Made by a program: the position numbers and the translations under genes
Part shown: piece after piece, positions 18,486-29,108 of the stretch
Numbering within the stretch: the stretch's first letter is position 1
Layout: every line of letters begins with the position of its first letter
Source of the DNA: Inmirania thermothiophila
GTDB taxonomy: Bacteria > Pseudomonadota > Gammaproteobacteria > DSM-100275
NCBI RefSeq assembly: GCF_003751635.1
Contig: NZ_RJVI01000001.1
Span: forward strand, 1-64,000
Direction of reading: 5' to 3'
DNA: 64,000 nucleotides
Notes under the pieces: generated by a model
Told to the model about the DNA's origin: nothing
Database searches by the model: none
The model's input: the letters and a program-made list of their open reading frames with translations, nothing else

Positions 18486-20615
18486 TCACCGCACCGCCTG
18501 CTCCCGCAGCACCTTCGGGGTGACGAAGATCAGAAGCTCGTTCTTGTTGTCCTGCAGCGACTTCTGGCGGAACAGCCAGCCCAGCACCGGCATGTCCCCG
18601 AGCAGCGGCACCTTGCGCGTGTTGTGGGTCCGGGTCTGCTCGTAGACGCCGCCGAGGACCACGGTGTCGCCGTTGTCCACGAGGACGCGGGTGGAGATCT
18701 CCCGCGTGTCCACCGGCGGCACCCCCAGGACGCTGCGCGAGAAGTCGGGGCTGTCCTTGTTCACGGTCAGGTCCATGAGGATGCGCTTGTCCGGGGTGAT
18801 GTGGGGCGTCACCTTGAGGCTCAGGACCGCCTTCTTGAACGAGACCGCGGTGGCGCCGCTCGAGGTCGCCTCCTGGAAGGGGATCTCCACGCCCTGCTCG
18901 ATGAGCGCCTCGTGCTGGTCGGAGGTGATGACCCGCGGGCTCGAGATGACCTCGCCCCGGCCCTCGGCCTGCAGCGCCGAAAGCTCCAGGTCGAGGAGGA
19001 CGTCGGAGCCGAGGATGGCGAGCGCGAGCCGGCCCGCGGGGTTGACGGCGGGCAGGCTCACCAGGAAGCGGTCACTGAGGGACGGGACGTCGAACGGAGT
19101 CGCGCTGCCCGTGGTGTTGAAGTTGCTCACACCGCTCTGGATCACGGTGTCGGTGGCGTTGCTGGAGCCGCTCAGCACGGCGATGTCGCCGCCGCCGCGG
19201 TCGTCCGAGGCCGTGACCCCGAAGCGCACCCCCAGGTCGCGGGCGAAGTCGTTGTTGGCGATCACCACCCGCGACTCGATCAGGACCTGCCGCACCGGGA
19301 TGTCGAGCTGGGCGACGACGCGGCGGATCTCGGCGAGCTTGGTGGCCGTGTCCTGCACCAGCAGGGTGTTGGTGCGCTCGTCCACGGTGACGCTGCCGCG
19401 CTCGGACAGCAGCGAGTTGCCCTCGCTCTTGAGGAGCGCGGCGATCTCCGCCGCCTTGGCGTAGTTGATCTGGATGAACTCCGAGCGCAGGGGCTCGAGC
19501 TCCGCGATCTGCTTCCTCGCCTCGAGCTGCTTGCGCTCCTGCTCCGCGAGCTCCTCCGCGGGGGCGACCAGGATGACGTTGCCCGCCTTGCGCATGGCGA
19601 GGCCCTTGGTCTTGAGGATGATGTCCAGGGCCTGGTCCCAGGGCACGTTCTTGAGCCGCAGGGTAAGGCTGCCCTGCACGGAGTCGCTCGCCACCAGGTT
19701 CAGGCCGGTGAAGTCGGCGATGATCTGCAGCGCCGCCCGCGCCTCGATGTCCTGGAAGTTGAGCGAGAGCCGCTCGCCGGTATAGCCGAACTTTTCCTGC
19801 TTACGCGCCTCCACCTCGGCCCGGGTGAGCGGCTTGAACTCGATGGTGAGGAGGTCGTCGGTCTGGTAGGCGAAGTGCTCGAACTCGGCCATGGGCGTGA
19901 TCACCATGACCACGCGGCCGTCGCGGCGGAAGGTGTCGATGGTGCGCACCGGGGTGGCGAAGTCCACCACGTCGAGGCGGCGCTCGAGGGCCTCCGGCAG
20001 GCCGGTGTCCGGGAACTCCAACACCACCTGCCCGCCCTCGGTGCGCATGTCGACCACGGTGGCAGGATCCGATAGCCGCACCAGCACCCGGCCCTCGCCC
20101 TCCTCGCCGCGGCGGAAGTCGATGTCCTCGATGCGCCGCGGGGGCTCCCCGCCGGCGCCCTCGGGCGCCGGCGCGGCCGCCGCCACCGCCGGCCCCGGCC
20201 GCCCCTGCAGCAGCAGTCGCAGGCCGTCCGCCTCGCGGCGGGTCTCGTAGGGCACCATGGCGGCGAGGTCGACCACCACGCGCGTCCGCCCCATCGCCTC
20301 CACCGCGTGCACCGCCTGCACCAGGCCCACCCCCACGGGCAGGCTGCGCCGCTCCATGCCGAGCCGCGTGTCCGGGAAGTCCAGCACGATGCGGGCGGGG
20401 TTCTCCGTGGTGAAGCTCACCGGCTCCGGCGCCTCGCCCCGGAACTGCAGGGCGAGCTGGACGCGATCGCCCGGCAGGGCCGCGAAGCGCACGTCCTCCA
20501 GGACCGCCTCCGCCGCGGCCGCCGCCCGCACCCCGGTCAGGACGCCCAGCAGCAGTAGCGCCGCCGCCAGCCCCGACCCCCATCCGCGCATGCCACGACT
20601 CGCAACCATCGGCAT
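18486..20615 (-). CDS. pilQ: Type IV pilus secretin PilQ
   Basis: A 709-residue outer-membrane secretin through which the type IV pilus is extruded. After a signal peptide (hydrophobic segment ending ~residue 35) there are two AMIN-type peptidoglycan-binding domains (EDVRFAALPGDRVQLAL and EDIDFRRGEEGEGRVLVRL), a secretin short domain (LSLNFQDIEARAALQIIADF), an N1-type domain and the C-terminal secretin core ending VFLV-like in LLIFVTPKVL. The ATG at 20615 lies 5 bases after the pilP stop and has GGAG eight bases upstream; internal ATGs at 20609 and 20591 are less well placed. It is the last gene of pilMNOPQ. Confidence 0.97.
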   Translation of the reverse strand: MPMVASRGMRGWGSGLAAALLLLGVLTGVRAAAAAEAVLEDVRFAALPGDRVQLALQFRGEAPEPVSFTTENPARIVLDFPDTRLGMERRSLPVGVGLVQAVHAVEAMGRTRVVVDLAAMVPYETRREADGLRLLLQGRPGPAVAAAAPAPEGAGGEPPRRIEDIDFRRGEEGEGRVLVRLSDPATVVDMRTEGGQVVLEFPDTGLPEALERRLDVVDFATPVRTIDTFRRDGRVVMVITPMAEFEHFAYQTDDLLTIEFKPLTRAEVEARKQEKFGYTGERLSLNFQDIEARAALQIIADFTGLNLVASDSVQGSLTLRLKNVPWDQALDIILKTKGLAMRKAGNVILVAPAEELAEQERKQLEARKQIAELEPLRSEFIQINYAKAAEIAALLKSEGNSLLSERGSVTVDERTNTLLVQDTATKLAEIRRVVAQLDIPVRQVLIESRVVIANNDFARDLGVRFGVTASDDRGGGDIAVLSGSSNATDTVIQSGVSNFNTTGSATPFDVPSLSDRFLVSLPAVNPAGRLALAILGSDVLLDLELSALQAEGRGEVISSPRVITSDQHEALIEQGVEIPFQEATSSGATAVSFKKAVLSLKVTPHITPDKRILMDLTVNKDSPDFSRSVLGVPPVDTREISTRVLVDNGDTVVLGGVYEQTRTHNTRKVPLLGDMPVLGWLFRQKSLQDNKNELLIFVTPKVLREQAVR

Positions 20616-20620
20616 CTCGC

Positions 20621-21157
20621 TCACTCCGTCAGCAACGACAGCGCGGCCATCCGCTCCTGCCAACCGCCCAGCCCGTCGGGCACGATCTCCCGCACCTGCA
20701 CCCGCTCCTCGCTCACCTCGACGATCTCGCCGAAGTTCTGGCCCAGGTGGTTGCCCACCGTGACCCGGTGCAGGGTGCCGTCGGGGGCGCGCACCAGGGC
20801 CCAGGTGCGCCCGCCCTGCTCCAGCGTCCCCACCATGCGCAGGGCATCCAGCGGGTACTGCTCCAGCAGCTCCCGCGGCCGGTTGAAGTCCGGCTGCAGG
20901 CCGCCGCCCGCCGAGGCCTGGACCTGCGCCGGCGGCTCGCGCCGCGAGACCGTGGGCTCGAAGGGATCGCGCAGGCCCTCCGGGCGATAGGCGAAGGTCT
21001 CGTAGGGCCGGACCTCGGGCAGCGGCTCGATACGCCCGCCCGGGCGCGCCCGGACCTCGGCCACGTAGCGCTCGAGGTCGGCCACGTCGGCGCGCGGCGC
21101 GCAGCCCGCCGCCAGCACCGCGGCCGCCGCCAGCACGCCCGCCACCCGCCGGCTCAC
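20621..21157 (-). CDS. pilP: Type IV pilus assembly lipoprotein PilP
   Basis: A 178-residue lipoprotein with lipobox LAAGC (Cys19). The body shows the PilP pattern: a RDPFEP segment in the linker (GLRDPFEPTVSRREPP), RELLEQYPLDALRMVGTL, and a beta-rich C-terminal domain ending LGGWQERMAALSL. PilP links the inner-membrane PilN/PilO complex with PilQ in the periplasm. The start is a GTG overlapping the pilO stop (GTGA). Confidence 0.95.
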   Translation of the reverse strand: MSRRVAGVLAAAAVLAAGCAPRADVADLERYVAEVRARPGGRIEPLPEVRPYETFAYRPEGLRDPFEPTVSRREPPAQVQASAGGGLQPDFNRPRELLEQYPLDALRMVGTLEQGGRTWALVRAPDGTLHRVTVGNHLGQNFGEIVEVSEERVQVREIVPDGLGGWQERMAALSLLTE

Positions 21158-21756
21158 CGCTGCTCCCCCTCTTCGAGGTAGCGGTAGGTCTTGGCGGTGG
21201 CCTCCATCACCAGCTCCTCGCTGTTGGCGCTGACCGGCGCGATGCGGATCTCGTGGATGGTGACGATGCGGGGCAGCGCCGCAAGGCCGCTGACGAAGCG
21301 GCCCAGCTCATGATAGCGGCCCACCACCCGCAACCGGATGGGCAGCTCAGCATAGAACTCCTTCGGCTGCTCCTGCTCCGGGCGGAAGAGCTCGAACTCG
21401 AGGCCGCTGCTGATCCCGGTCTGGGTGACGTCGACGAGCAGGTCCGCCACCTCGGTGCGGTCGGGAAGCTGGCGCAGCATGGCGCCGAAGGAGCGGCGCA
21501 TGAGGGCGAGCTGCTCCTTGTAGCGATCGAGGTTGGCGGCCTTGTGCTGCTTGGCCTCGAAGGTCTGCTTGAGCTCGGCCTCGCGCGCCCGCTCCCGCGC
21601 CAGCCCCTCGAGCTGGTTCCGGTGATCGAACCAGTAGCCGAGGAAGAGCACCGCCGCCACCCACGCCAGCAGCACCACCGCCCGCGCCGCGGCGGGCCAG
21701 GAGCCCACGTCGCGCAGGTCGAGGTTCCGCAGCTGGGAAAGATCCGCCATCCTCAT
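21154..21756 (-). CDS. pilO: Type IV pilus assembly protein PilO
   Basis: A 200-residue bitopic inner-membrane protein. There is a short cytoplasmic N-terminus, one transmembrane helix (about residues 24–42, AVVLLAWVAAVLFLGYWF), a periplasmic coiled coil (Glu/Lys/Arg-rich, ~45–90) and a ferredoxin-like C-terminal domain (LRVVGRYHELGRFVSGLAAL, typical of PilO). It forms heterodimers with PilN to align the pilus machine. The start overlaps the pilN stop (ATGA); a second in-frame ATG lies two codons further in. Confidence 0.96.
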   Translation of the reverse strand: MRMADLSQLRNLDLRDVGSWPAAARAVVLLAWVAAVLFLGYWFDHRNQLEGLARERAREAELKQTFEAKQHKAANLDRYKEQLALMRRSFGAMLRQLPDRTEVADLLVDVTQTGISSGLEFELFRPEQEQPKEFYAELPIRLRVVGRYHELGRFVSGLAALPRIVTIHEIRIAPVSANSEELVMEATAKTYRYLEEGEQR

Positions 21757-22327
21757 CCAGCCTGCTCCTCCTCTGCGGCGGCGCCCTTCGCGCCCACCTG
21801 CGTCACGCGCAGGGTGAAGCGGCGCACGCGGCTCTCCTCGCCGCGCGTGGCCTGGATCACCTCGAGGCGCGGGTCGGCGAGGATCGGCGAGGCCTCGAGG
21901 TTGCGCATCAGGGCGGAGACGCGGGCGTTGGACTCGGCCAGCCCCTCGATGGTGAGGGTGTCGCCCTGCTGGGCGAGGCGCAGGAGCTGCACCCCCTCCG
22001 GCACCGCGCGCGCGATCTCGTCGAAGAGGCGCACCGCCAGCGGCCGGCTCTGCTGCAGCTCCTGGATGATGCGCATGCGCGCGAGGAGCTGCTTGCGCGT
22101 CTTCTCGAGCTCCCGGATCTCCTTGATCTGGCGGTCGACGCGCGCGATCTCCTGCTCGAGGAAGCGGTTGCGGGTGCGCTGCGCCTCGATGAGCCCGTTG
22201 ATGTAGAGGTGGACCCAGACCACGGCGAGGGCCGCCGCCACCGTGGCGCCGCCCAGGGTGACGTAGAAGCGCCGCTGCCGCTCGCGCCGCAGCTCCTCGC
22301 GCCAGGGCAGCAGGTTGATCCGCGCCA

Positions 22328-22328
<1 letters not shown>
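21753..22328 (-). CDS. pilN: Type IV pilus assembly protein PilN
   Basis: A 191-residue inner-membrane protein beginning with ARINLLPWREELR, the conserved INLLPWR motif by which the cytoplasmic tail of PilN docks into PilM. A transmembrane helix follows (~residues 22–44), then a coiled coil and a periplasmic ferredoxin-like domain. It overlaps pilM by one base (TGATG) and pilO by four. Confidence 0.97.
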
Positions 22329-23446
<1,118 letters not shown>

Positions 23447-23523
23447 TTAATCCTTGAAGCCAACTATATAGCAGGAAAGCACAAGCGCGGAACCGGAACT
23501 GCGACCGCCTTCGAGAATCCGGG

Positions 23524-23529
23524 TATACT
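23524..23529 (+). promoter_or_regulatory. Candidate -10 element of the PBP1A gene
   Basis: TATACT (five of six consensus bases) lies 49 bases upstream of the ATG at 23578, inside an otherwise AT-enriched pilM/PBP1A intergenic region. No good -35 hexamer is placed at 16–18 bases, so the element is tentative. Confidence 0.35.
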
Positions 23530-23577
23530 GCGCGCCGGTTCCACGGCCCTCCGGCAGTCTAGACGACAACCCCATTC

Positions 23578-25974
23578 ATGCGCATCCTCGCCCGCCTTCT
23601 GGCCCTGGCGGCCGCGACGCTGCTCACGGGCGTCCTCGCCGCCGCGGGCCTCTACCTCTACCTGGCGCCGCGGCTGCCCGCGGTGGAGCAGCTTCGCGAC
23701 GTCCGCCTGCAGGTGCCGCTGCGGATCTATACCCGCGACGGGGCCCTCGTCGCCGAGTACGGCGAGAAGCGGCGCACGCCCCTGCGCTATGCCGACATCC
23801 CCGAGGTGGTGGTGCAGGCCTTCATCGCCGCCGAGGACGACCGCTTCTTCGAGCACCCCGGCGTCGACTACCAAGGGCTGCTGCGCGCGGCCTGGGCGCT
23901 CCTGCGCACGGGCGAGAAGCGCCAGGGCGGCAGCACCATCACCATGCAGGTGGCGCGCAACTTCTTCCTCAGCAGCGAGAAGACCTTCCTGCGCAAGCTC
24001 AACGAGATCCTGCTCGCCCTCAAGATCGAGCGCGAGCTCACCAAGGAGCAGATCCTCGAGCTCTATCTCAACAAGATCTACCTCGGCAACCGCGCCTACG
24101 GCGTCGCCGCCGCGGCCCAGATCTACTACGGCAAGCGGGTGGACGAGCTCACGCTCGACGAGGTGGCGATGATCGCGGGGCTGCCCAAGGCGCCCTCGCG
24201 GGACAACCCCGTGGCCGCCCCCGAGCGGGCGCGCGTGCGCCGCAACTACGTCCTCGGCCGCATGCGCGAGCTCGGCTTCATCGGCGAGGCCGCCTACCGG
24301 CGGGCCCTCGACGCCCCCGTGCACGCGCGCCTGCACGGCGTGCAGCCCGAGGTGGAGGCGATCCATCTCGCCGAGGCGGTGCGCGAGGAGGTGGTCGCCC
24401 GCTACGGCGAGGAGACCGCCTACACCGCGGGCCTGCGCGTCTACACCACCCTGGAGGCGGCGCGGCAGCGCGCCGCCGTGGCCGCCCTGCGCGAGGCCCT
24501 CGCGGCCTTCGAGCGCCGCCACGGCTACCGCGGTCCGGAGGCGCGCATCCCCTGGTCGCCGCCCCCCGGGCGCGAGGCCCTCGATGCCCGGCTGCGCGAG
24601 GCCGGCCGCATCGGCGACCTGCACCCTGCGGTGGTGACCGCGGTGGCCGAGCGCGGGGCCACGGTCTACCTCGGCGACGGCGTCGAGGCCGCCCTCGACT
24701 GGGACGCCCTGGCCTGGGCCCGTCCCCGCACCGCCGACGGCGGCCTCGGGCCCGCACCCCGCAGCGCCGCCGACGTCCTCGCCCCGGGCGACCTGGTGCG
24801 GGTGCGCGAGCGCGCCGACGGCGGCCTGGAGCTCGCCCAGGTCCCGGAGGTGGAGGGGGCGCTCGTCGCCCTCGATCCCGCCGACGGCGCCGTGCGCGCC
24901 CTCGTCGGCGGCTTCGACTTCGCCCGCAGCAAGTTCAACCGCGCCCTCCAGGCCCGGCGCCAGCCCGGCTCCAGCTTCAAGCCCTTCATCTACTCCGCGG
25001 CGCTGGCGGCGGGCTACACCGCGGCCAGCATCTTCAACGACGCCCCCGTGGTGGTGGAGGATCCCGCCCTCGGCGCCGCCTGGCGCCCGGAGAACTATAG
25101 CGGGCGCATCTTCGGCCCGACCCGCCTGCGCGAGGCCCTCGTGCACTCGCGCAACCTGGTCTCGATCCGCGTCCTGCAGGCGGTGGGGATCGACGCCGCG
25201 ATCCGCCACGCCGCCCGCTTCGGGTTCGACCCCGAGCAGCTGCCGAGGAACCTCTCCCTGGCCCTCGGCAGCGGGGCGGTGAGCCCCCTGGAGCTCGCCC
25301 GCGCCTACGCCGTCTTCGCCAACGGCGGCTTCCGCGTCGAGCCCTACTGGATCGAGCGCATCGAGGGCCCGGAGGGCGAGGTCCTGTTCGAGACCCGCCC
25401 GCGACGGGTCTGCGCCGCCTGCCCGCCCCCCGCCGAGGGGACATCGGACCCCGGCGGGGACGAGGTCGCGCCGCGGGTCCTCCCGGAGGACAACGCCTAC
25501 ATCATCACCAGCATGCTGCGCGACGTCGTCCGCCGCGGCACGGGCCGCGCGGCCCGCGTCCTCGGCCGCACCGACCTCGCGGGCAAGACCGGCACCACCA
25601 ACGACCAGCGTGACGCCTGGTTCGCGGGCTTCAGCCCCGCCCTGGTGGCGGTGGCGTGGGTGGGCTACGACGACATGCGTCCGCTCGGCGAGGGCGAGAC
25701 CGGCGCGCGGGCGGCGCTGCCGATGTGGATCGCCTTCATGCGCGAGGCGCTGCGGGGCGTCCCCGAGACCGTGCCGGCGCCGCCGGCGGGGCTGGTCATG
25801 GCGCGCATCGACCGCCGCACGGGGCGGCTCGCGCGTGCCGGCGACCCGGACGCCGTCTTCGAGGTCTTCCGACCCGGCCACGTACCGCCGCCGGCGGAGA
25901 CGGCGGCCCCGGCGGCCGCGGGCGGCGGGGGCGCCGCGCCGGCGCCGCCCCCGCCGCCGGAGCAGCTCTTCTGA
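23578..25974 (+). CDS. mrcA: Penicillin-binding protein 1A, bifunctional peptidoglycan synthase
   Basis: A 798-residue class A PBP anchored by an N-terminal transmembrane segment (~residues 5–30). The glycosyltransferase (GT51) domain carries the catalytic Glu86 in AAEDDRFFEHPG and the GGSTITMQVARN motif. An OB-like insert follows, then the transpeptidase domain with SSFK (nucleophile Ser465, Lys468), SRN and KTGTT (Lys670). The tail is Pro/Ala/Gly-rich. It polymerises and cross-links peptidoglycan at the periplasmic face. It diverges from pilM, as ponA does in Pseudomonas. Symbols mrcA and ponA are both in use for this gene. Confidence 0.96.
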   Translation: MRILARLLALAAATLLTGVLAAAGLYLYLAPRLPAVEQLRDVRLQVPLRIYTRDGALVAEYGEKRRTPLRYADIPEVVVQAFIAAEDDRFFEHPGVDYQGLLRAAWALLRTGEKRQGGSTITMQVARNFFLSSEKTFLRKLNEILLALKIERELTKEQILELYLNKIYLGNRAYGVAAAAQIYYGKRVDELTLDEVAMIAGLPKAPSRDNPVAAPERARVRRNYVLGRMRELGFIGEAAYRRALDAPVHARLHGVQPEVEAIHLAEAVREEVVARYGEETAYTAGLRVYTTLEAARQRAAVAALREALAAFERRHGYRGPEARIPWSPPPGREALDARLREAGRIGDLHPAVVTAVAERGATVYLGDGVEAALDWDALAWARPRTADGGLGPAPRSAADVLAPGDLVRVRERADGGLELAQVPEVEGALVALDPADGAVRALVGGFDFARSKFNRALQARRQPGSSFKPFIYSAALAAGYTAASIFNDAPVVVEDPALGAAWRPENYSGRIFGPTRLREALVHSRNLVSIRVLQAVGIDAAIRHAARFGFDPEQLPRNLSLALGSGAVSPLELARAYAVFANGGFRVEPYWIERIEGPEGEVLFETRPRRVCAACPPPAEGTSDPGGDEVAPRVLPEDNAYIITSMLRDVVRRGTGRAARVLGRTDLAGKTGTTNDQRDAWFAGFSPALVAVAWVGYDDMRPLGEGETGARAALPMWIAFMREALRGVPETVPAPPAGLVMARIDRRTGRLARAGDPDAVFEVFRPGHVPPPAETAAPAAAGGGGAAPAPPPPPEQLF

Positions 25975-25978
25975 GACC

Positions 25979-26593
25979 ATGGCGGGCGAGGAACGCATGC
26001 GCCTTCGCATCGCCGAGGCCGCGGCCCGGATCATGGCCGAGGAGGGCGTGCGCGACTACGGGGCGGCCAAGCGCAAGGCCGCGGCGCGGCTCGGCGCGAG
26101 CCGCCCGCGCCACCTGCCCACCAACCAGGAGGTGGCCGAGGCGTTGCTCGCCTACCAGCGGCTCTTCGCCGTCGAGGCGGCGGCCGAGCGGCAGGCGCTG
26201 CTGGCGCTCGCGGCCGACACCATGCGCCTGCTCGCGCCGTTCGAGCCGCGCCTGGTGGGGCCGGTGCTCGCCGGGGCGACCGGCGCCCACGCGGTGGTGG
26301 AGCTGCACCTCTTCAGCGAGCCGCCCGAGGAGGTGGCCTTCTTCCTCCTGGACCGCGGCATCCGCTACGAGGAGGACGAGCGACGCCTGCGCCCGCGCGC
26401 CGGCGCCGCGCCCGAGCCCTATCCGCTGTTCCGCATCCACCGTGAGGCGGCGCCCGTGGAGCTCGTGGTGCTGCCCCTGCGGGCCCTGCGCCAGGCGCCG
26501 GTCAGCCCCGTCGACGGACGGCCCATGGCGCGCGCCTCCCTGCGCGCGGTGCTGGACCTGCTGGCGGCGGCGGCCGCCGATCAGCCCCGCTGA
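25979..26593 (+). CDS. Conserved protein of unknown function downstream of PBP1A
   Basis: A 204-residue protein starting 4 bases after the PBP1A stop, so almost certainly in its operon. The N-terminal half is helical ([20 protein letters not shown], then [18 protein letters not shown]), and the C-terminal half looks alpha/beta with [18 protein letters not shown] and [16 protein letters not shown] recall similar proteins described loosely as nucleotidyltransferase-like, but I cannot see a clear GSxxxxxDxD catalytic motif and do not assign that function. The last 13 bases overlap the convergent citrate synthase gene. Confidence 0.75.
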   Translation: MAGEERMRLRIAEAAARIMAEEGVRDYGAAKRKAAARLGASRPRHLPTNQEVAEALLAYQRLFAVEAAAERQALLALAADTMRLLAPFEPRLVGPVLAGATGAHAVVELHLFSEPPEEVAFFLLDRGIRYEEDERRLRPRAGAAPEPYPLFRIHREAAPVELVVLPLRALRQAPVSPVDGRPMARASLRAVLDLLAAAAADQPR

Positions 26594-27879
26594 TCCAGCG
26601 CCACGTAGTCGCGCCGCGCCGGCCCCGTGTAGAGCTGGCGCGGACGGCCGATGCGCAGCTCCGGATCCGACACCATCTCCAGCCAGTGGGCGACCCAGCC
26701 GACGGTGCGGGCGATGGCGAACATGACCGTGAACATGTTGGTGGGGATGCCGAGCGCCTTGTAGATGATCCCGGTGTAGAAGTCGACGTTGGGATAGAGC
26801 TTGCGCTCGATGAAGTACTCGTCGCTGAGGGCCACCTCCTCGAGGCGCATGGCGAGGTCGAGCAGCGCCTCGTTGCGCTTGCCCAGCTTCTCGAGCACCT
26901 CGTAGCAGTGGCGGCGGATGATCTTGGCGCGGGGGTCGTAGTTCTTGTAGACGCGGTGGCCGAACCCCATGAGGCGGAAGGGATCGTCCTTGTCCTTGGC
27001 CTTGGCGATGTACTTCGGGATGTTGTCCGGATGGCCGATCTCCTCGAGCATGCGCAGCACCGCCTCGTTGGCGCCGCCGTGGGCCGGCCCCCACAGCGCG
27101 GCGATGCCGGCGGCGACGCTGGCGTAGGGATGCGCCCCGGTGCTGCCAGCCAGGCGCACGGTGGAGGTGGAGGCGTTCTGCTCGTGGTCGGCGTGGAGGA
27201 TGAAGAGGACGTCGAGCGCCCGCTCGGCGACGGGATCCACCTCGTAGGGCTCCGAGGGGATGGCGAACATCATCCTGAGGAAGTTGCCCGTGTAGCTCAG
27301 GCGGTTGTCGGGGTAGACGAAGGGCTCGCCCTTGCCGTGCTTGTAGCAGGCCGCGGCGATGGTGGGCATCTTGGCGATGAGGCGGTGGGCGGCGAGGTCA
27401 CGGTCGGCCGGGTCGTTGATGTCGGTGTGGTTGTAGTAGAAGGCCGAGAGCGAGCCCACGACGCCGCACATCATCGCCATCGGATGGGCGTCGTAGTGGA
27501 AGCCGTTGAAGAAGCTCTTCAACGACTCGTTGATCATGGTGTGGTTGGTGATGGAGCGCTCGAAGGCGGCCAGCTCCTCGGCCGTGGGCAGCTCGCCGTA
27601 GAGGAGCAGGTAGGCCACCTCCAGGAAGGTGCTCTGCTCGGCGAGCTGCTCGATGGGATAGCCGCGGTAGAGGAGCACGCCCTCCTCGCCGTCGATGTAG
27701 GTGATGGCGCTGCGGCAGCTCGCCGTCGCCACGAACCCGGGGTCGAAGGTGAAGTAGCCGAGCGCCTTGGGGAGTCCGCCGATGGCCACCGTCGAGGGCC
27801 CCAGGGTCGGGTCGAGGATCGGCAGGTCCGCCCGCTTGCCGGTGCGGTTGTCGATGAGGGTCACGGTGTCGTTGGACAT
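26581..27879 (-). CDS. gltA: Citrate synthase
   Basis: A 432-residue type II (hexameric, NADH-sensitive type) citrate synthase joining oxaloacetate and acetyl-CoA at the entry of the TCA cycle. The catalytic triad is visible as His267 ([10 protein letters not shown]), His308 (GFGHRVYK) and Asp366 (NVDFYTG). The N-terminal beta domain [19 protein letters not shown] is typical of gammaproteobacterial GltA. The ATG at 27879 (MSNDTV) is chosen because the family begins there. It is monocistronic, with its own promoter upstream and a convergent gene downstream. Confidence 0.97.
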   Translation of the reverse strand: MSNDTVTLIDNRTGKRADLPILDPTLGPSTVAIGGLPKALGYFTFDPGFVATASCRSAITYIDGEEGVLLYRGYPIEQLAEQSTFLEVAYLLLYGELPTAEELAAFERSITNHTMINESLKSFFNGFHYDAHPMAMMCGVVGSLSAFYYNHTDINDPADRDLAAHRLIAKMPTIAAACYKHGKGEPFVYPDNRLSYTGNFLRMMFAIPSEPYEVDPVAERALDVLFILHADHEQNASTSTVRLAGSTGAHPYASVAAGIAALWGPAHGGANEAVLRMLEEIGHPDNIPKYIAKAKDKDDPFRLMGFGHRVYKNYDPRAKIIRRHCYEVLEKLGKRNEALLDLAMRLEEVALSDEYFIERKLYPNVDFYTGIIYKALGIPTNMFTVMFAIARTVGWVAHWLEMVSDPELRIGRPRQLYTGPARRDYVALDQRG

Positions 27880-28001
27880 GCCTCGGTCCTCCTCGCTGGT
27901 TCCGCGCCATGGCCCGGCGACGGGCGGCCGCACCCCGCCGCGGCGTCGATCGGGGGCCGGCGGCCGCCCGCGGCGGGGGGCGCCGGCCGGAAAACGGCGG
28001 C

Positions 28002-28007
28002 ATTATA
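28002..28007 (-). promoter_or_regulatory. Candidate -10 element of gltA
   Basis: A perfect TATAAT on the minus strand lies 123 bases upstream of the gltA start in the only AT-rich patch of this intergenic stretch (about 27995–28045). The -35 position has no recognisable hexamer, so the promoter may need an activator. Confidence 0.45.
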
Positions 28008-28042
28008 CAGATAATTCTTCCGTATGCGGCGATTATGTTTCG

Positions 28043-28849
28043 CTATGAACCCCCGCCGATCTCGAGGTCCACGGGGTGGCGCAGACGGATGCGCCACGCC
28101 CCGCCGCCGCGGTAGGGGATGCCGCGCACGCCGACGCGCCGCCCCCGAAGCCGCTGCCAGTCGATGCCCTCGAACCAGGCCCAGTCCTCGCGCGCGACGC
28201 GCACGGCGACACCGCCGCGAAGCTCGAGCCAGACCGAGCGCCGCGTCCGCCGCACCGCCGCCACCTCGCCCTCCAGCCAGACGAAGCGCCCGGCCTCCTC
28301 AAGGCGGGCCCGCGCCGCATCCTGCCGCTGGTAGCGCGCTAGCGCCCACAGTCCGCGCCGGGCGCTGCGCGCCTCGGCCTCGGCACGGCGGTAGCAGGCC
28401 AGCCCGGCGACGTTGGGGGGCACCACCAGCGAGACGGCGAGCCCCTCCCGCAGCAGCACCTCCTCCACCGTGCGCCCGTCCGGGAGCAGGGCATGGGCGA
28501 GCAGCCGCCCGTAGCCGTCCGCGCGCTCGGCGTCGTAGCGCAGGCGCAGCCGCCCCTGCGCCCCGGCCACGAGGGCCTCGAGGCGGCCTCTCGCCTCGCG
28601 CGCCAGGGGCTCGTCCGGACGGCCGTCGCGGCCGAGCTCCGGGGTGTCGATGCCGATCAGGCGCAGGTGGCGGCCGCCCGCCAGCACCAGCGTGTCGCCG
28701 TCGATGACGTGGCGCACCCGCACCACCTCGTCGGCGGCCCCGGCGAGGCAGCCGGCGCGCGCGGGCCCGGCGAGCGCGAGGGCCAGGCCCAAAAGGACGA
28801 GGGCGCCCCAGCGGGGCGCCCTCGTCTCGATCCGGGCCGGCCACGCCAC
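28043..28849 (-). CDS. Exported thermonuclease-family (SNase-like) nuclease
   Basis: A 268-residue protein with a signal peptide (residues 1–~33, ending PARAG) and a staphylococcal-nuclease domain. Visible are RHVIDGDTLVL, LRLIGIDTPELGRDG (the metal and Arg region) and the YGRLLAHALLPDGRTVEEVL catalytic-loop segment. The SNase part ends near residue 175. The C-terminal ~90 residues form a beta-rich extra domain (LEGEVAAVRRTRRSVWLELRG), reminiscent of an OB-type fold found after some such domains. It starts 9 bases after the rpmE stop, but a strong terminator-like hairpin lies within its first codons, which should limit read-through from rpmE. Confidence 0.87.
   Translation of the reverse strand: MAWPARIETRAPRWGALVLLGLALALAGPARAGCLAGAADEVVRVRHVIDGDTLVLAGGRHLRLIGIDTPELGRDGRPDEPLAREARGRLEALVAGAQGRLRLRYDAERADGYGRLLAHALLPDGRTVEEVLLREGLAVSLVVPPNVAGLACYRRAEAEARSARRGLWALARYQRQDAARARLEEAGRFVWLEGEVAAVRRTRRSVWLELRGGVAVRVAREDWAWFEGIDWQRLRGRRVGVRGIPYRGGGAWRIRLRHPVDLEIGGGS
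28796..28826 (-). terminator. Intrinsic terminator of rpmE, lying inside the 5' end of the nuclease gene
   Basis: A perfect 14-bp GC-rich stem (28796–28809 with 28813–28826) and a 3-base loop are followed, in the rpmE direction, by CCTTTT. This is a textbook intrinsic terminator about 33 bases after the rpmE stop. It overlaps codons ~8–18 of the nuclease gene, so it may act as an attenuator. Confidence 0.75.
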
Positions 28850-28858
28850 GGCGGCAGG

Positions 28859-29062
28859 CTAGTCGAGGCCGTACTTGCGGCGGAACTTCTCGACCCGGCC
28901 CGCGGTGTCGACGATCTTCTGCTGGCCCGTGAAGAAGGGATGGCACTGCGAGCAGACCTCGACGTGGAGGTCGCGGCCCGCGGTGGAGCGGGTCTTGAAG
29001 CTGTTGCCGCAGCTGCAGGTGACCGTGATCTCTTCGTAGCGCGGGTGGATGTCCGGTTTCAT
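28859..29062 (-). CDS. rpmE: 50S ribosomal protein L31, zinc-binding (C+) type
   Basis: A 67-residue ribosomal protein L31 ([19 protein letters not shown], ending RRKYGLD). The four zinc-ligand cysteines are C16, C18, C37 and C40, so this is the C+ form that is replaced by the zinc-free paralogue under zinc starvation in many bacteria. The length is normal. It has its own promoter (29137–29109) and terminator. Confidence 0.97.
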   Translation of the reverse strand: MKPDIHPRYEEITVTCSCGNSFKTRSTAGRDLHVEVCSQCHPFFTGQQKIVDTAGRVEKFRRKYGLD

Positions 29063-29108
29063 GGCCTTCAGTCCTCGTCCCTTCCGGCAGGCGGGGGAAA
29101 GGCGCGAG

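Noticed and set aside
14077-18645. A 1522-codon plus-strand frame with repeats antisense to the Ig-like lipoprotein
   Set aside because: The repetition only mirrors the duplicated Ig domains, and the protein would be an Arg/His-rich low-complexity chain. The minus-strand gene has a lipobox and recognisable domains.
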